A stretch of 64,000 nucleotides of DNA from Lachnospiraceae bacterium C1.1 (GTDB lineage: Bacteria > Bacillota > Clostridia > Lachnospirales > Lachnospiraceae): assembly GCA_030434875.1 (NCBI GenBank), contig JAUISW010000001.1:1-64000 (forward strand). The letters run 5' to 3'. Below, piece by piece: positions 24,573 through 34,412 of the stretch; position 1 is the stretch's first letter; every line of letters starts with the position of its first letter. The notes below the pieces were generated by a model. The model was given only the letters and a program-made list of their open reading frames with translations. It had not been told where the DNA came from and did no database searches. The position numbers were made by a program, and so were the translations under genes.

Positions 24573-25445
24573 ATGGATTTTAAGAAGGCAGATGAATTGC
24601 TCGAGATTTGTGAAAGCAAGGGAATGAGCATCTCAGAAGTAATGAAAAGACGTGAGTGCGATAAATTCGAAACAACAGAAGATGAAATAATCTATAAAAT
24701 GCAGAATGTATGGAGCATTATGAAGGAATCTTCTAAGAATCCTACTAAAAATGCCGTGAAGTCAATGGGAGGACTTATAGGCGGAGAAGCCAAAAAGCTG
24801 AATGAGCACAGGATAAAGGGAAAGAGTATAGTAGGCAATCTTGTGAGTAAAGCAATAACTTATTCAATGGCAGTTCTTGAAGTGAATGCTTCTATGGGGC
24901 TGATCGTAGCTGCGCCCACAGCAGGATCATCAGGGGTGGTTCCGGGGGTTATGCTTGCGCTTCAGGAAGAGTATAAGATCTCTGATGACAGGATCATAGA
25001 TGCTCTCTTTAATGCCAGTGCCATAGGCTATCTTGCAATGCAGAATGCAACCGTTGCAGGAGCTGTAGGCGGATGTCAGGCGGAGATAGGTGTGGCCGCA
25101 GCCATGGCGGCAAGTGCTGCAACGGAGCTGATGGGCGGAAGTCCTGTAGAATGCACGTATGCAGCTTCAACGGTGCTTATGAACATGCTGGGACTTGTAT
25201 GTGATCCGGTATTGGGACTTGTCGAATATCCCTGCCAGAACAGAAATGCTTCCGGTGCTGCAAATGCGCTGATAGCTGCAGAAATGTCTCTTTCCGGTAT
25301 AACGCAGATGATACCCTTAGATGAGATGCTTGACTGTATGTATAACGTCGGAAGACGGATTCCTGTGGAACTGCGGGAAACAGCTAAGGGCGGATGTGCC
25401 GTAACTCCGTCGGCATGTGCGTTATGCGGCAAAAATTGCAGATAA
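24573..25445 (+). CDS. sdaAA: L-serine dehydratase, alpha subunit
   Basis: This is the catalytic iron-sulfur subunit (290 residues). The motif APTAGSSGVVPG is present. Likely cluster cysteines lie in GGCQAEIG, VCDPVLGLVEYPCQNRN and the C-terminal ALCGKNC. A strong AAGGAG site precedes the ATG. With the transporter and beta subunit it makes a serine-to-pyruvate uptake and catabolism unit under the divergent LysR regulator. Confidence 0.93.
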   Translation: MDFKKADELLEICESKGMSISEVMKRRECDKFETTEDEIIYKMQNVWSIMKESSKNPTKNAVKSMGGLIGGEAKKLNEHRIKGKSIVGNLVSKAITYSMAVLEVNASMGLIVAAPTAGSSGVVPGVMLALQEEYKISDDRIIDALFNASAIGYLAMQNATVAGAVGGCQAEIGVAAAMAASAATELMGGSPVECTYAASTVLMNMLGLVCDPVLGLVEYPCQNRNASGAANALIAAEMSLSGITQMIPLDEMLDCMYNVGRRIPVELRETAKGGCAVTPSACALCGKNCR

Positions 25446-25466
25446 ATTTTATAATTCCTTTTTTAT

Positions 25467-25506
25467 GACTATTCTTCAATCTTTACTGAAGAATAGTCTT
25501 TTTTTT
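25467..25506 (+). terminator. Intrinsic terminator after sdaAA
   Basis: GACTATTCTTCA (25467-25478) pairs perfectly with TGAAGAATAGTC (25487-25498), followed by eight Ts. Confidence 0.92.
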
Positions 25507-25716
25507 AGTGCTATTTTTTAATTATTTAACTTGAAAAAGTGATGTTTTGAATTATGTACACAATTTTTGCATTTATTTCAATAATCATCTTGTTAAATTT
25601 TAAAAAATATCCGAATATAGAGATAAGAAATATAAAAAAACTATAAACTTCAAATTAATATTTTATAATTTAATCTCGCTTGTTATAACTTCATACAATT
25701 AACTAGTAAGTCCTTC

Positions 25717-25778
25717 AAATTCGCAGAAAGCTTTATCGATGCGAATTTTTCTATATAAAAAAAATGGACAGCTTGTCC
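25717..25778 (+). promoter_or_regulatory. Leader hairpins before the pilus locus
   Basis: AAATTCGC (25717-25724) pairs with GCGAATTT (25741-25748), followed by TTCTATA, a possible attenuator. GGACA-GCT-TGTCC (25766-25778) folds just before the ribosome site of the adhesin gene. Apart from these, the 25507-25794 stretch is A+T rich and featureless. Confidence 0.4.
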
Positions 25779-25794
25779 GGAAAGGATGGTCTAT

Positions 25795-28700
25795 ATGTTT
25801 TATTTATTTAGAAAATATATAAATAAAAGATACATAGCGGCTATCCTTGCGCTTGTAATGATGATCTCACTTTGCGTAAGCAATCACTCGATCTATGCGA
25901 ACGAGGGAAATGAAGCGGCAGTTGAGGATCAGAATCCGGCTAATGAGTCTAAAAATGAGGATGACAGCAGATCTAATAATTCAAAGGATGATACAGAAGC
26001 TGAAAGCTCTGGTGATATCAATGACCATGAGCATGAAGAAGACGAGGAAGAATCCGAAGAAGGTCATGATAAAGATGCTGAAGAGGATGAAGAGGATGAG
26101 GAAAGCCGTTCAGAGAACGAACTTGATGAAGATGATGAAGTTAAAGATCCGAACAACTCAGAACTTGCAGAGATAACTCTTGAAGCAGAGATATTTAAGA
26201 ATTCCAATTACGAAAAACTTGAAGAAGATACTGAAGAATACAGACAGGAGATCAATACAGGCATAAGGATAAAGGGTGTCATGCCTGCTAATTCTTATGC
26301 AAAGGCTTATCCTGTCGAAGTCGGGATAGACGATAAAAATGTCATAGCAGCTTACGACATAAGCATTTTTTACAGGGATGAAAATGACGGGGAAAAGATA
26401 TTCCAGCCCAATGAAACGGAGGAATCGGGTTCAGTCAATGTCGATATTACGAATGATGCGATCAGGGCAGCCATAGAAACCAATGGGGATTTATCGCTTT
26501 ACCATGCAGAAAACGAATATGCATCATCTGAAGAATTCGAGCCGGTAGACTTTGAACGATCCGGGGATGGGGATTATGACGCTGCGTTGAGCTTTACTGC
26601 CGAGTGCTTTTCGGTATATGCGGTAGTGGATGATAATCCTGCGCTCAGGACGTATGAATTTTATACCCTTTCTGATAATGAATATGTTCCCTATTACTTT
26701 GAAATGGACACCGGCGAACTGGTGTATAAACAGGTTGTAAAGAATGGTGACAGTATCAGTGTTCCGCAGCTGCCGGCATACGAATCAAAGACATTCTCGG
26801 GATGGTTCGTTTATGACGCGGTTACGGATACATATGATGAAGAACCGATAGATTTTAACGATATTCCTGAAATCACTGAGAGTGAAACGGTCATATTAAG
26901 GGCGGTGTTTGCAAACTATGCCTATGTGATATTTCATGAGCAGTACACAGGCTCATCAGAGTCATGGCCGATCATAGAGTCAAAAAGAATAGAGCTCGAT
27001 GATAATGGAGAGGGGACAGCTGTCATAAGTGATGTCATTGTTACTTATAATGATGATGAAGGCGGCTCTTCGGCTAAAAAGGTCTTTAAGGGCTGGACAC
27101 CGACTTTGACTTCTCCGGATACGGCAGATCCGGCTGATATGCTCACAGAGGATAGTATAACTGTAACGACAAATATAAATCTTTATCCCATATTTGACAC
27201 TGTTAACTGGCTTTCGTTCTGGTCGGGGGGGACCGGCTCCGGTGCCAGCTATGTTGCGTCGAAATTTTTATACAATGGCGACTGCGTCCGCACGGAAGAC
27301 CTCGAAGCACCGAGACTTACGGGTTACAGCTTTGCCGGCTGGTACACTGCGTCAGAAAACGGAACACAGGTGACAGATGCGAACCTGAATATCCTGAACG
27401 GGGTAGATGAAGGCGGGATAATCACAGAAAATGACAGGATCTACATATCATCAGATACGACTCTTTATGCCCATTGGAATAAAGCGGATACGAAATATAC
27501 AGTAATACTCTGGAAGGAGAGCCTGAATGACCAGGTAGAAGGAAACAGCAACAGCAGCTACTCGGTAGATGCTCCCACGTATGATTTTTCGGAATCATTT
27601 ACTTTTGATGCAAGAACGGGAGATGTGATAAATATAAGCTCCCTGTCAGAATATACGGGGCTGGATGACAGCGGTGACTATAAATATTTTTATTACAGCT
27701 CGTCAGATACGGACTCAATAACAGTTAAAGCAGATGGTTCCTCTGTAATAAACATTTATTACAGAAGATATTATGCGGTATATAAATTTTATACCAAAGC
27801 ATGGGTAAATTGGAACGAAGATCAAAGCTACAGATGCGAGGGACTTTATGGACAGGCGCTTTCTTCAATAGGAAAAATATGGCCATCTGAATACTCGATA
27901 TATGAAACATCAGATACATCATCGTCAGGTACCAAAATGACCTATCTGGAAACATTAAATTACTTCACCGGAGGCACGGTCGCTAAAGACGAGGTGAACC
28001 ATGTCTACACTTCGAGCTTTTATATAGGGAGTCGGATAAATGCCAATACCTGGGTTGTATTTGTCAGGCAGGCACTGGATGGAACCTTTGTCAATGGAGA
28101 GAAATATACTGCGAATATTGAAGCTTCGGGCAATCTGAATTTTAACATAACAGAAAAATTCATGGGCTTCACGGTATGCGGCTACAGCAGAAGCCTTGCT
28201 GACAGCGGATTTACAGAAGTTGCGCCCGGAGATGTGATACAGCTTACGAGGGGCTCAACAACTTATGTTTATTTTGAACGCGATAAATATACCTTCAGCT
28301 TTATCGATACCTATGACAATGGCGTGATAGAGGAAAAAGAGGTATATTATGGAGCTTCCCTGTCCGACAATATAGCTGATGACCCTGTTTCCAAGATCGA
28401 AGGAAAGACCTTTGGCGGCTGGTACAGTGACGGTTCCTGCGCAAACGGAAGTGAATTCAATTTTGCCCAGACCATGCCGATGCACAATATTGCAGCTTAT
28501 GCTAAATGGGAGGCAATCTGGTATCTTATAAATATCGACCCGAATTTTGGGGAACTGGCAGAGGGAGACTCCACCTGGTTCTGGGAAGAGTATCGCGGTG
28601 ACAAGATCGTGGAATATACCCAGACCACAAGGAATTTCATGCCTGCCCTGAACGGGGATCATTATTACCATATCAACCGTCATTCAGATCTGGGGGTCGG

Positions 28701-31700
28701 GGATGAATGGTCTCCATTAGAGAGCGGAAGACCGAGAAAAGCATATTATACGCAGGATATTGATGATGCAACCGACCTGTCAGAAGCCTATGTATCCGCA
28801 AATGATGTCTACAGGTATGCGGGCTGGTATGAAGTTGATGAGAACGGGAAGGAGACTCTTTATAATTTTGATTCTGAGATCACGCATAATGTATATTTAA
28901 AGCTCCGCTGGAAAGAAGTTGGAACCTATTGCATCAGATATGATGCCGGTGAAGGGGGCATCGACTCGACAGACGGAAATGAAGACACCTTCAGGACAAT
29001 GGATGAGTCGGATTATACAGATAATGCGAATGTTATCGTAAGCAGGATAGCAACACCGCCTGAGGGATATAATTTTATAGGCTGGTCGATAAGGCAGGAT
29101 GACAGCGGAAAGATATATTATCCGGGAGACACGCTTAAATACCGCTCAAAGTTCGCGATACTTGAAAGCTCGGGCAGGAGAGTCCTTATACTTGATGCTG
29201 TCTATACAAAAATGGACACGATCTCGCTTACCTATGATGCAAATGGCGGAACGGTAAGTGCAGACGGTCTGGACTATGGAACTGTAAGTGAGAACGGGGA
29301 CTATACGAGTAAGGATCACACATCAGATACTGCGACTATAGGCGGAATGACCAATAATAAAGAGATAGTCCTGAGTTCCGGTTCCGGTTTCAGCTACGGT
29401 AATTTTGAATTTAAGGGCTGGAATACAAAGCCGGATTATTCCGGAACACATTTTGATGCGGGACAGACCTGCCGTGTGGATAATATCGGAAGCAATGTCC
29501 TGTATGCGGAGTGGTCAACAAAAGTCTTTTTTGACATAAATAATGATAATGCGGACTGGGATGTGTCAGATATGGATCTGACAGAATATTCCAATAATCT
29601 GTATTACAGGGAAGTCATACTTTTCAGCAGTGTAAGTGAGCCTAACGCAGCGGTTCCTGTTTCATCCGTTTCTGATGACATGTTTGCCTACTGGACGGCA
29701 GTCAGGTATACAAAAGACGAAGCAAAAGCCGTTGAGTACGATTTCAGTCAGCAGGTTACCGGGGAGCTGGTGCTTTATGGCTACTGGACAAGCCCGATAC
29801 AGGTGCCGGTTCATGCGGCGGACGCATCGGAAGAGATCATACAGGACAAAACTTCTGTATGGATAAAAAGCCCGAGATATCTGGAAGTGCGGACTGACAG
29901 CGTATATAATCTTCCGGAAGTAATGATGGATGAAAATTATGTGGATGTACCGGATGGTTACGGGTCTGCCTTTGCCTGCACAAAGACAAAATACGGAGAA
30001 ATAAGCGATGAAAACGAGATAACCGAACTAAGCTATGACATAGAGGATAAAAGCGTAAAGGTCACTTATAAGGATGGAACAGTTGCGGATCTTGCAAGTG
30101 AAGAGGAAATATACTTTGTTTATTTCAAGGTTCCTATAACGCTGACTATCAGTTACAAGAAAATGAATAATGACCTCACCCTTGAGAATGTGGTTCGGCA
30201 GTCTCCTACAGCACCTACATCCGCAGTTATCAGCAAAAGCGGATATTCAATGGATGAAAATATCAGCAATCCTCTGAATCTTGCTTATAGCAGTAACTAT
30301 GTTAGCACACAGTCGCAATATAATTATTTTGCATATGCTATCGGTGATCCGTCTGCAGCAGATGATTCAATGCTTCATTTTATTACAGAGGCATCAGACA
30401 GCAACAGCTCGAGACCTTCCGTTAAGATAAGGAATAACTGGAGGGGATTTGAATATTCCACGGATAATGGCGAGACATGGGTCAATTATGGATATGAAGC
30501 AGCGCTGTATGTTATTTATTATGAAACGGTGCCGACCATAATAACCATAAGCGAAAATACCGTGGGAAGAAAAGCGGATGATGAGCAGCAGTTTAATTAT
30601 AACGTTGTTATCGGGCAGAGAATAACAGGGCGTAATGGAAACCAGATTTCTGAAACTACGGTAAGCTCATCGTCTGTCAGCCTGAAACATGGTCAGACTG
30701 AGTCATATACGCTCTTTTACTGGACAGAATCGTACCTGGTGAGAACATATTATTATGAGCAGTATATTAGGATCACACAGGAAACTGTCGATGGCTTTGC
30801 AACAACAAATTCAGGCATCAGTTCTACAAGCAATCTGATATCTACTTCCACAGCAGACAGCAGTGGAGGATCTGCAACAGTCACTTATACGAACAGGCAC
30901 ACACCTATGAAGGTGGAACTGCATGTTGCGAAATCCGTGGCCGGGCAGCTTGTAGCGGCAGACGGGCTTAGGACTGATGACAGCAGCGTTTATACTGCAG
31001 AAATTACGATCGGAAGCTCTATATCCCTTTCTGAGAGCAATCCGCATATATTTGCAGGAGATGATGCGGCATACGGGTTTGCAGGTATAGTTTACGGGAC
31101 ATGCTCCGACAATGTGATCACAGCTGAGGGAAGGGGAATAAATTCCATAAGCTATCAGAAACTCAGTGACAGCAGATATTACGGATTATGCCTGAACGGA
31201 AACGAAGATACACTCCTTAAGGACTATGAGCTGTTCTATGTGTATTATGAGAAACCGCGTGTTTATTACATGGAAAAGGATGCGTCCGGAAATATCAGCC
31301 GGATTGATGATATCAGACGTAACGGTTCAGCGGTATCCCTGAATGGCGTACAGCTGGAGCAGGGGGCGGTTCTTGATATCGGAAACACGGAGTTTGTCAT
31401 TTCTAACAGCTCCGGGACAAATTACTGGCATTTCCCTCCTAATCTTGATGGGACAAAGAATCTTTCTTTAAGGTTCCTTGGAATAGGAGCAGGTGAACCC
31501 GATGCATTAACTACTGATGAGCTTGATATGGATACAGCTTCCATGAGGATCAAGGCAGATAACGGTGTCGTTAAATACAGGACAGGAAGTGTAGGTTCAT
31601 GGGTAAGCTTCAAGGACAGTCCGGTAATTTATGTCATATATAATGAGCCGGCATCTTATATCAGTATATCAAATAATAGTGCAAGAGCCCTTACTTACAG

Positions 31701-32220
31701 GCTTACAGTCTACAGCGGTGCGTATAAGGAAGACATTTTAAGGAAAAATGGGGACGAAACTGAAACTGTTGAAGCAATTCTAAATAATTCGGGAGAAAGT
31801 TATTACTATACTCTAAATATTCCGGAAAATTCATCCGATATATTGTGTATACTAAATGCAGTAGACATGACATATCAGATACAGGTTTTGGATAATGATG
31901 GAAATGTAATATCAGCCGGAAACTATTCAGATTTTGGGTTCAAGCTTGAAGATGATTCTGACCCGGAATTCGGAACACTTGTAATGGGACCTGAGTTTGA
32001 AGGCCCGGACAGCTTCGAGGAAAGTCTGGGCAATGGCACCTGTGCAAGGATAGGCTACGTATCTGTACTTATTCCTGCAGCGACTATGTTTAACAGTATG
32101 AAGCAACCGTTTATCTGGATGATCATCCTGGCTGTGCTGATGGGAATCAGTGTACTGCTGGTAAAAGGCAGAAAGGATCAGGAGAGCAGGGCAAAAAGAA
32201 AGGAGAAAAGGCATGAATAA
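25795..32220 (+). CDS. Giant pilus-associated adhesin with InlB-type repeats
   Basis: The 2141-residue cell-surface protein is encoded first in the pilus locus, the place of tip adhesins such as Cpa. It has a signal peptide (residues 5-35) and a highly acidic Glu/Asp/Ser stretch (about 40-120). Many Listeria-Bacteroides (InlB B-type) repeats follow, recognisable as GYSFAGWYTASENGTQV, KTFGGWYSDGSC, YRYAGWYEVDENGKE, GYNFIGWSIRQDD and FEFKGWNTKPDYSGTHF, each ending near LYAHW/LYAEW. The C-terminus is a membrane span (IWMIILAVLMGISVLLV) with a basic tail. I see no clear LPXTG-like motif. The start is ATG 25795 with GGAAAGG 9 bases upstream. It overlaps the pilin gene by 8 bases. Confidence 0.82.
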   Translation: MFYLFRKYINKRYIAAILALVMMISLCVSNHSIYANEGNEAAVEDQNPANESKNEDDSRSNNSKDDTEAESSGDINDHEHEEDEEESEEGHDKDAEEDEEDEESRSENELDEDDEVKDPNNSELAEITLEAEIFKNSNYEKLEEDTEEYRQEINTGIRIKGVMPANSYAKAYPVEVGIDDKNVIAAYDISIFYRDENDGEKIFQPNETEESGSVNVDITNDAIRAAIETNGDLSLYHAENEYASSEEFEPVDFERSGDGDYDAALSFTAECFSVYAVVDDNPALRTYEFYTLSDNEYVPYYFEMDTGELVYKQVVKNGDSISVPQLPAYESKTFSGWFVYDAVTDTYDEEPIDFNDIPEITESETVILRAVFANYAYVIFHEQYTGSSESWPIIESKRIELDDNGEGTAVISDVIVTYNDDEGGSSAKKVFKGWTPTLTSPDTADPADMLTEDSITVTTNINLYPIFDTVNWLSFWSGGTGSGASYVASKFLYNGDCVRTEDLEAPRLTGYSFAGWYTASENGTQVTDANLNILNGVDEGGIITENDRIYISSDTTLYAHWNKADTKYTVILWKESLNDQVEGNSNSSYSVDAPTYDFSESFTFDARTGDVINISSLSEYTGLDDSGDYKYFYYSSSDTDSITVKADGSSVINIYYRRYYAVYKFYTKAWVNWNEDQSYRCEGLYGQALSSIGKIWPSEYSIYETSDTSSSGTKMTYLETLNYFTGGTVAKDEVNHVYTSSFYIGSRINANTWVVFVRQALDGTFVNGEKYTANIEASGNLNFNITEKFMGFTVCGYSRSLADSGFTEVAPGDVIQLTRGSTTYVYFERDKYTFSFIDTYDNGVIEEKEVYYGASLSDNIADDPVSKIEGKTFGGWYSDGSCANGSEFNFAQTMPMHNIAAYAKWEAIWYLINIDPNFGELAEGDSTWFWEEYRGDKIVEYTQTTRNFMPALNGDHYYHINRHSDLGVGDEWSPLESGRPRKAYYTQDIDDATDLSEAYVSANDVYRYAGWYEVDENGKETLYNFDSEITHNVYLKLRWKEVGTYCIRYDAGEGGIDSTDGNEDTFRTMDESDYTDNANVIVSRIATPPEGYNFIGWSIRQDDSGKIYYPGDTLKYRSKFAILESSGRRVLILDAVYTKMDTISLTYDANGGTVSADGLDYGTVSENGDYTSKDHTSDTATIGGMTNNKEIVLSSGSGFSYGNFEFKGWNTKPDYSGTHFDAGQTCRVDNIGSNVLYAEWSTKVFFDINNDNADWDVSDMDLTEYSNNLYYREVILFSSVSEPNAAVPVSSVSDDMFAYWTAVRYTKDEAKAVEYDFSQQVTGELVLYGYWTSPIQVPVHAADASEEIIQDKTSVWIKSPRYLEVRTDSVYNLPEVMMDENYVDVPDGYGSAFACTKTKYGEISDENEITELSYDIEDKSVKVTYKDGTVADLASEEEIYFVYFKVPITLTISYKKMNNDLTLENVVRQSPTAPTSAVISKSGYSMDENISNPLNLAYSSNYVSTQSQYNYFAYAIGDPSAADDSMLHFITEASDSNSSRPSVKIRNNWRGFEYSTDNGETWVNYGYEAALYVIYYETVPTIITISENTVGRKADDEQQFNYNVVIGQRITGRNGNQISETTVSSSSVSLKHGQTESYTLFYWTESYLVRTYYYEQYIRITQETVDGFATTNSGISSTSNLISTSTADSSGGSATVTYTNRHTPMKVELHVAKSVAGQLVAADGLRTDDSSVYTAEITIGSSISLSESNPHIFAGDDAAYGFAGIVYGTCSDNVITAEGRGINSISYQKLSDSRYYGLCLNGNEDTLLKDYELFYVYYEKPRVYYMEKDASGNISRIDDIRRNGSAVSLNGVQLEQGAVLDIGNTEFVISNSSGTNYWHFPPNLDGTKNLSLRFLGIGAGEPDALTTDELDMDTASMRIKADNGVVKYRTGSVGSWVSFKDSPVIYVIYNEPASYISISNNSARALTYRLTVYSGAYKEDILRKNGDETETVEAILNNSGESYYYTLNIPENSSDILCILNAVDMTYQIQVLDNDGNVISAGNYSDFGFKLEDDSDPEFGTLVMGPEFEGPDSFEESLGNGTCARIGYVSVLIPAATMFNSMKQPFIWMIILAVLMGISVLLVKGRKDQESRAKRKEKRHE

Positions 32221-33535
32221 AAGATTTTATCAAAAGGTCCTGGCAATTGTGATTGCCATGGGAATGGTGTTGGGAAGTAGCCTAGGTGTAAGTGCTGCTG
32301 TGGAACTTGGAGACACAGGACGAGTTGAGAGTAATGATACAACTTTGACGCTAAAAAAAGGTATTGTTGTATACAACACTGAAGGCTCAAAGGTTTATTA
32401 TCCAAACATTACTTACAATTACGCATTGGCACCTGTGGATGTCACGGATAAGACACCAACTGTGTCGGATGATGACGGTGACATGGCTTATGTTGTTGAC
32501 GGAGTTACAGGTGGTCTTACTTGTGCGACATCAAGTCTGACATTTGATAATACTGCAACGATAGCAGCAGCAGCTGCTGGAACAGAAATAACAATGCCGA
32601 TAACTATCACAGCTGATACAAGTAAATTTACAAAGGCCGGAATATATCGCTATAAGCTTACGGAAACAGTAGCAACTTCAGATCTTACAGCAGCATCTAT
32701 TACAAGACCTTCAGGTTACAGCAGTGAAAGATACATAGATGTTTATATAACCTATGACAGCAGTTCTGGATATAAGGTAAAGGGCTATGTATGCTTCATA
32801 GCTGACGGCGTTGATAAGAAGATCGATGGTAAGACATCTGATAATAATGACAATGAGATCACAGCAAAGAGTTCAGGTTTTGTAAATGCATATGATACTG
32901 ATGCATCAACGGGAACAACAACTACTACTACAGGACATGCCGATCAGTATTATACCTATAATCTGACAGTAACAAAGACAATTACAGGAACAGGAGCAGA
33001 GACGACGCATCCGTTCCCGTTTGCTATCAATACATCAGGAGTAACATCACAGCCTTTCTCGGTTACAACTGACGGTTCTTCACTCAGTCTTACAACTGCA
33101 GGTGCAGTTGACAGTTCTTTCAAGGGAACAACAGGAACAGAGTTTACTGTAGGTCTTGCAAACAGCAAAAATGTTAAACTCATAGGCCTTCCTGCAAGCA
33201 GCAAGATAACCAAGATGCAGGAAACAAATGATACAAACGATACTTACAAGGCAAAGATTGATTTTGGCAGCGCACATGTACTGGATGAAACGGTTAAAGC
33301 TCCCGGAGCAACCGCTGAAATTCCTTCAGCGCAGGCAATATCAAACTACAGTGATTACTCAACGACAGGTATTACACAGACAGATGATGATTATGCAGTA
33401 ACAAATACCATCGTAGATGTATCACCTACAGGTTTGATCTTCCGTTATTCACCATATGTACTACTTCTTGGAGCATCCTTCCTCCTTCTTCTGGTAATGG
33501 GCAGGAGAGAGAAAGAAAGAGATGAAGAAGCTTGA
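32213..33535 (+). CDS. FctA-type (Spy0128-like) pilin subunit
   Basis: This is the likely backbone of a sortase-built pilus. The signal peptide covers residues 1-28. The beta-rich repeats have the TKAGIYRYKLTE and TVTKTITGTGAETTHPFPF patterns typical of FctA pilin domains, which in the known family carry Lys-Asn isopeptide bonds. The sorting signal is VSPTGLIFRYSPYVLLL followed by a hydrophobic span and the basic end GRREKERDEEA. A (V/I)xPTG motif followed by APY/SPY is the hallmark of substrates of class B pilus sortases. The start overlaps the adhesin stop. A terminator hairpin follows, so pilin can be made in excess over the downstream assembly genes. Confidence 0.88.
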   Translation: MNKRFYQKVLAIVIAMGMVLGSSLGVSAAVELGDTGRVESNDTTLTLKKGIVVYNTEGSKVYYPNITYNYALAPVDVTDKTPTVSDDDGDMAYVVDGVTGGLTCATSSLTFDNTATIAAAAAGTEITMPITITADTSKFTKAGIYRYKLTETVATSDLTAASITRPSGYSSERYIDVYITYDSSSGYKVKGYVCFIADGVDKKIDGKTSDNNDNEITAKSSGFVNAYDTDASTGTTTTTTGHADQYYTYNLTVTKTITGTGAETTHPFPFAINTSGVTSQPFSVTTDGSSLSLTTAGAVDSSFKGTTGTEFTVGLANSKNVKLIGLPASSKITKMQETNDTNDTYKAKIDFGSAHVLDETVKAPGATAEIPSAQAISNYSDYSTTGITQTDDDYAVTNTIVDVSPTGLIFRYSPYVLLLGASFLLLLVMGRREKERDEEA

Positions 33536-33610
33536 TCAGATTTATTTCATGCCTGACTTATATCTTGGGGGAGATAGTGATCAGGTAAATAATAAATGAT
33601 TTAAATTGCT

Positions 33611-33644
33611 TTTTGGCACTGAAGTATTTGATTCAGTGCCAAAA
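33611..33644 (+). terminator. Internal terminator/attenuator between pilin and assembly genes
   Basis: TTTTGGCACTGAA (33611-33623) pairs perfectly with TTCAGTGCCAAAA (33632-33644). Only a short T content follows, so partial read-through is likely. Confidence 0.75.
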
Positions 33645-33702
33645 ATCTATATAATGAAATAAAGAAAATATAGGGAAAGTATTTATAAGCGGGGTTCTTA
33701 TT

Positions 33703-34395
33703 TTGGATAATACCGATGAGAAGATCGAACTAAAGAGCGAAGAGAAGAAGACAGAAGAGAAGAAAACAGAAGAAAAAAAGACAGAAGAAAAAAAGACAGA
33801 GGAAAAAACAGCAGAAGAAAAAAAGGCTGAGCAGAATAAAGCCGTCGATGCCGAAGTCCTGGTGGAGGAAAAGGACGATCTCAGGAAACATACACTTCCT
33901 GTACGTAAGCTTAGATATGCCAGAGCCTTTATTATGGAACTTTTCATTGTTGTATTGATAATTTATCTTCTGGTTGGAGTAATATATGGTGTGTTAAGTG
34001 CACCGAATGGAGATATGTATCCGGTGGCGGCAGCAGGAGATTTATTAGTATATTACAGACTGGATAAAGATGTAAAATCACAGGACATTATAGTATATAC
34101 AGAAGATACAGCCATGAGAGTGGGAAGAGTCGTTGCCAAAGGAGGAGACATACTAGACATTACGGAAGAGGGAAATGTGATCGTAAACGGCAGCACGGTA
34201 ATTGAACCCAATATCCATACACCTACCTACAGGTTTGACAGATATGTTGAATATCCTGTAACACTGGAGGAAAATGAATGCTTTGTCCTGTGTGAACAAA
34301 GAAACGGCACTGAGGACAGCAGATATCTGGGACCAATCCGAAAAAGCATGATCAAGGGGACAGTAATAACCATTATCAGACGAAATTCGCTTTAA
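33703..34395 (+). CDS. sipA: SipA-like pseudo-signal peptidase of the pilus locus
   Basis: The 230-residue membrane protein has the signal peptidase I fold. Lys/Glu repeats in the N-terminal cytoplasmic part (KKTEE five times) precede one membrane span (about 79-100) and a peptidase-like domain. The catalytic serine position reads GDMYPV (Asp) where active enzymes have S-M-x-P. The lysine position reads VGRVVAKGGD (Gly) where active enzymes have K-R-V. Streptococcal SipA, needed to polymerise the T3 pilus, is known to lack the Ser/Lys dyad with Asp and Gly at these places. It is therefore probably an assembly chaperone, not a peptidase. The start is TTG 33703 behind GGGG; no ATG lies before the membrane span. 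Confidence 0.82.
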   Translation: MDNTDEKIELKSEEKKTEEKKTEEKKTEEKKTEEKTAEEKKAEQNKAVDAEVLVEEKDDLRKHTLPVRKLRYARAFIMELFIVVLIIYLLVGVIYGVLSAPNGDMYPVAAAGDLLVYYRLDKDVKSQDIIVYTEDTAMRVGRVVAKGGDILDITEEGNVIVNGSTVIEPNIHTPTYRFDRYVEYPVTLEENECFVLCEQRNGTEDSRYLGPIRKSMIKGTVITIIRRNSL

Positions 34396-34412
34396 TGACC
34401 GGAGGCATTGAT

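Noticed and set aside
22583..25445. Riboswitch controlling the serine operon
   Set aside because: The space before the transporter is filled by the mini-element, and no riboswitch-like conserved core was recognised.
25895..26176. Lys/Met/Arg-rich ORF of 93 codons
   Set aside because: An alternate frame of the acidic low-complexity region of the giant adhesin; the skewed composition comes from GAA/GAT codons read out of frame.
31927..32405. Overlapping minus-strand ORFs at the adhesin/pilin junction
   Set aside because: No ribosome sites, and they lie opposite two genes with strong signals.
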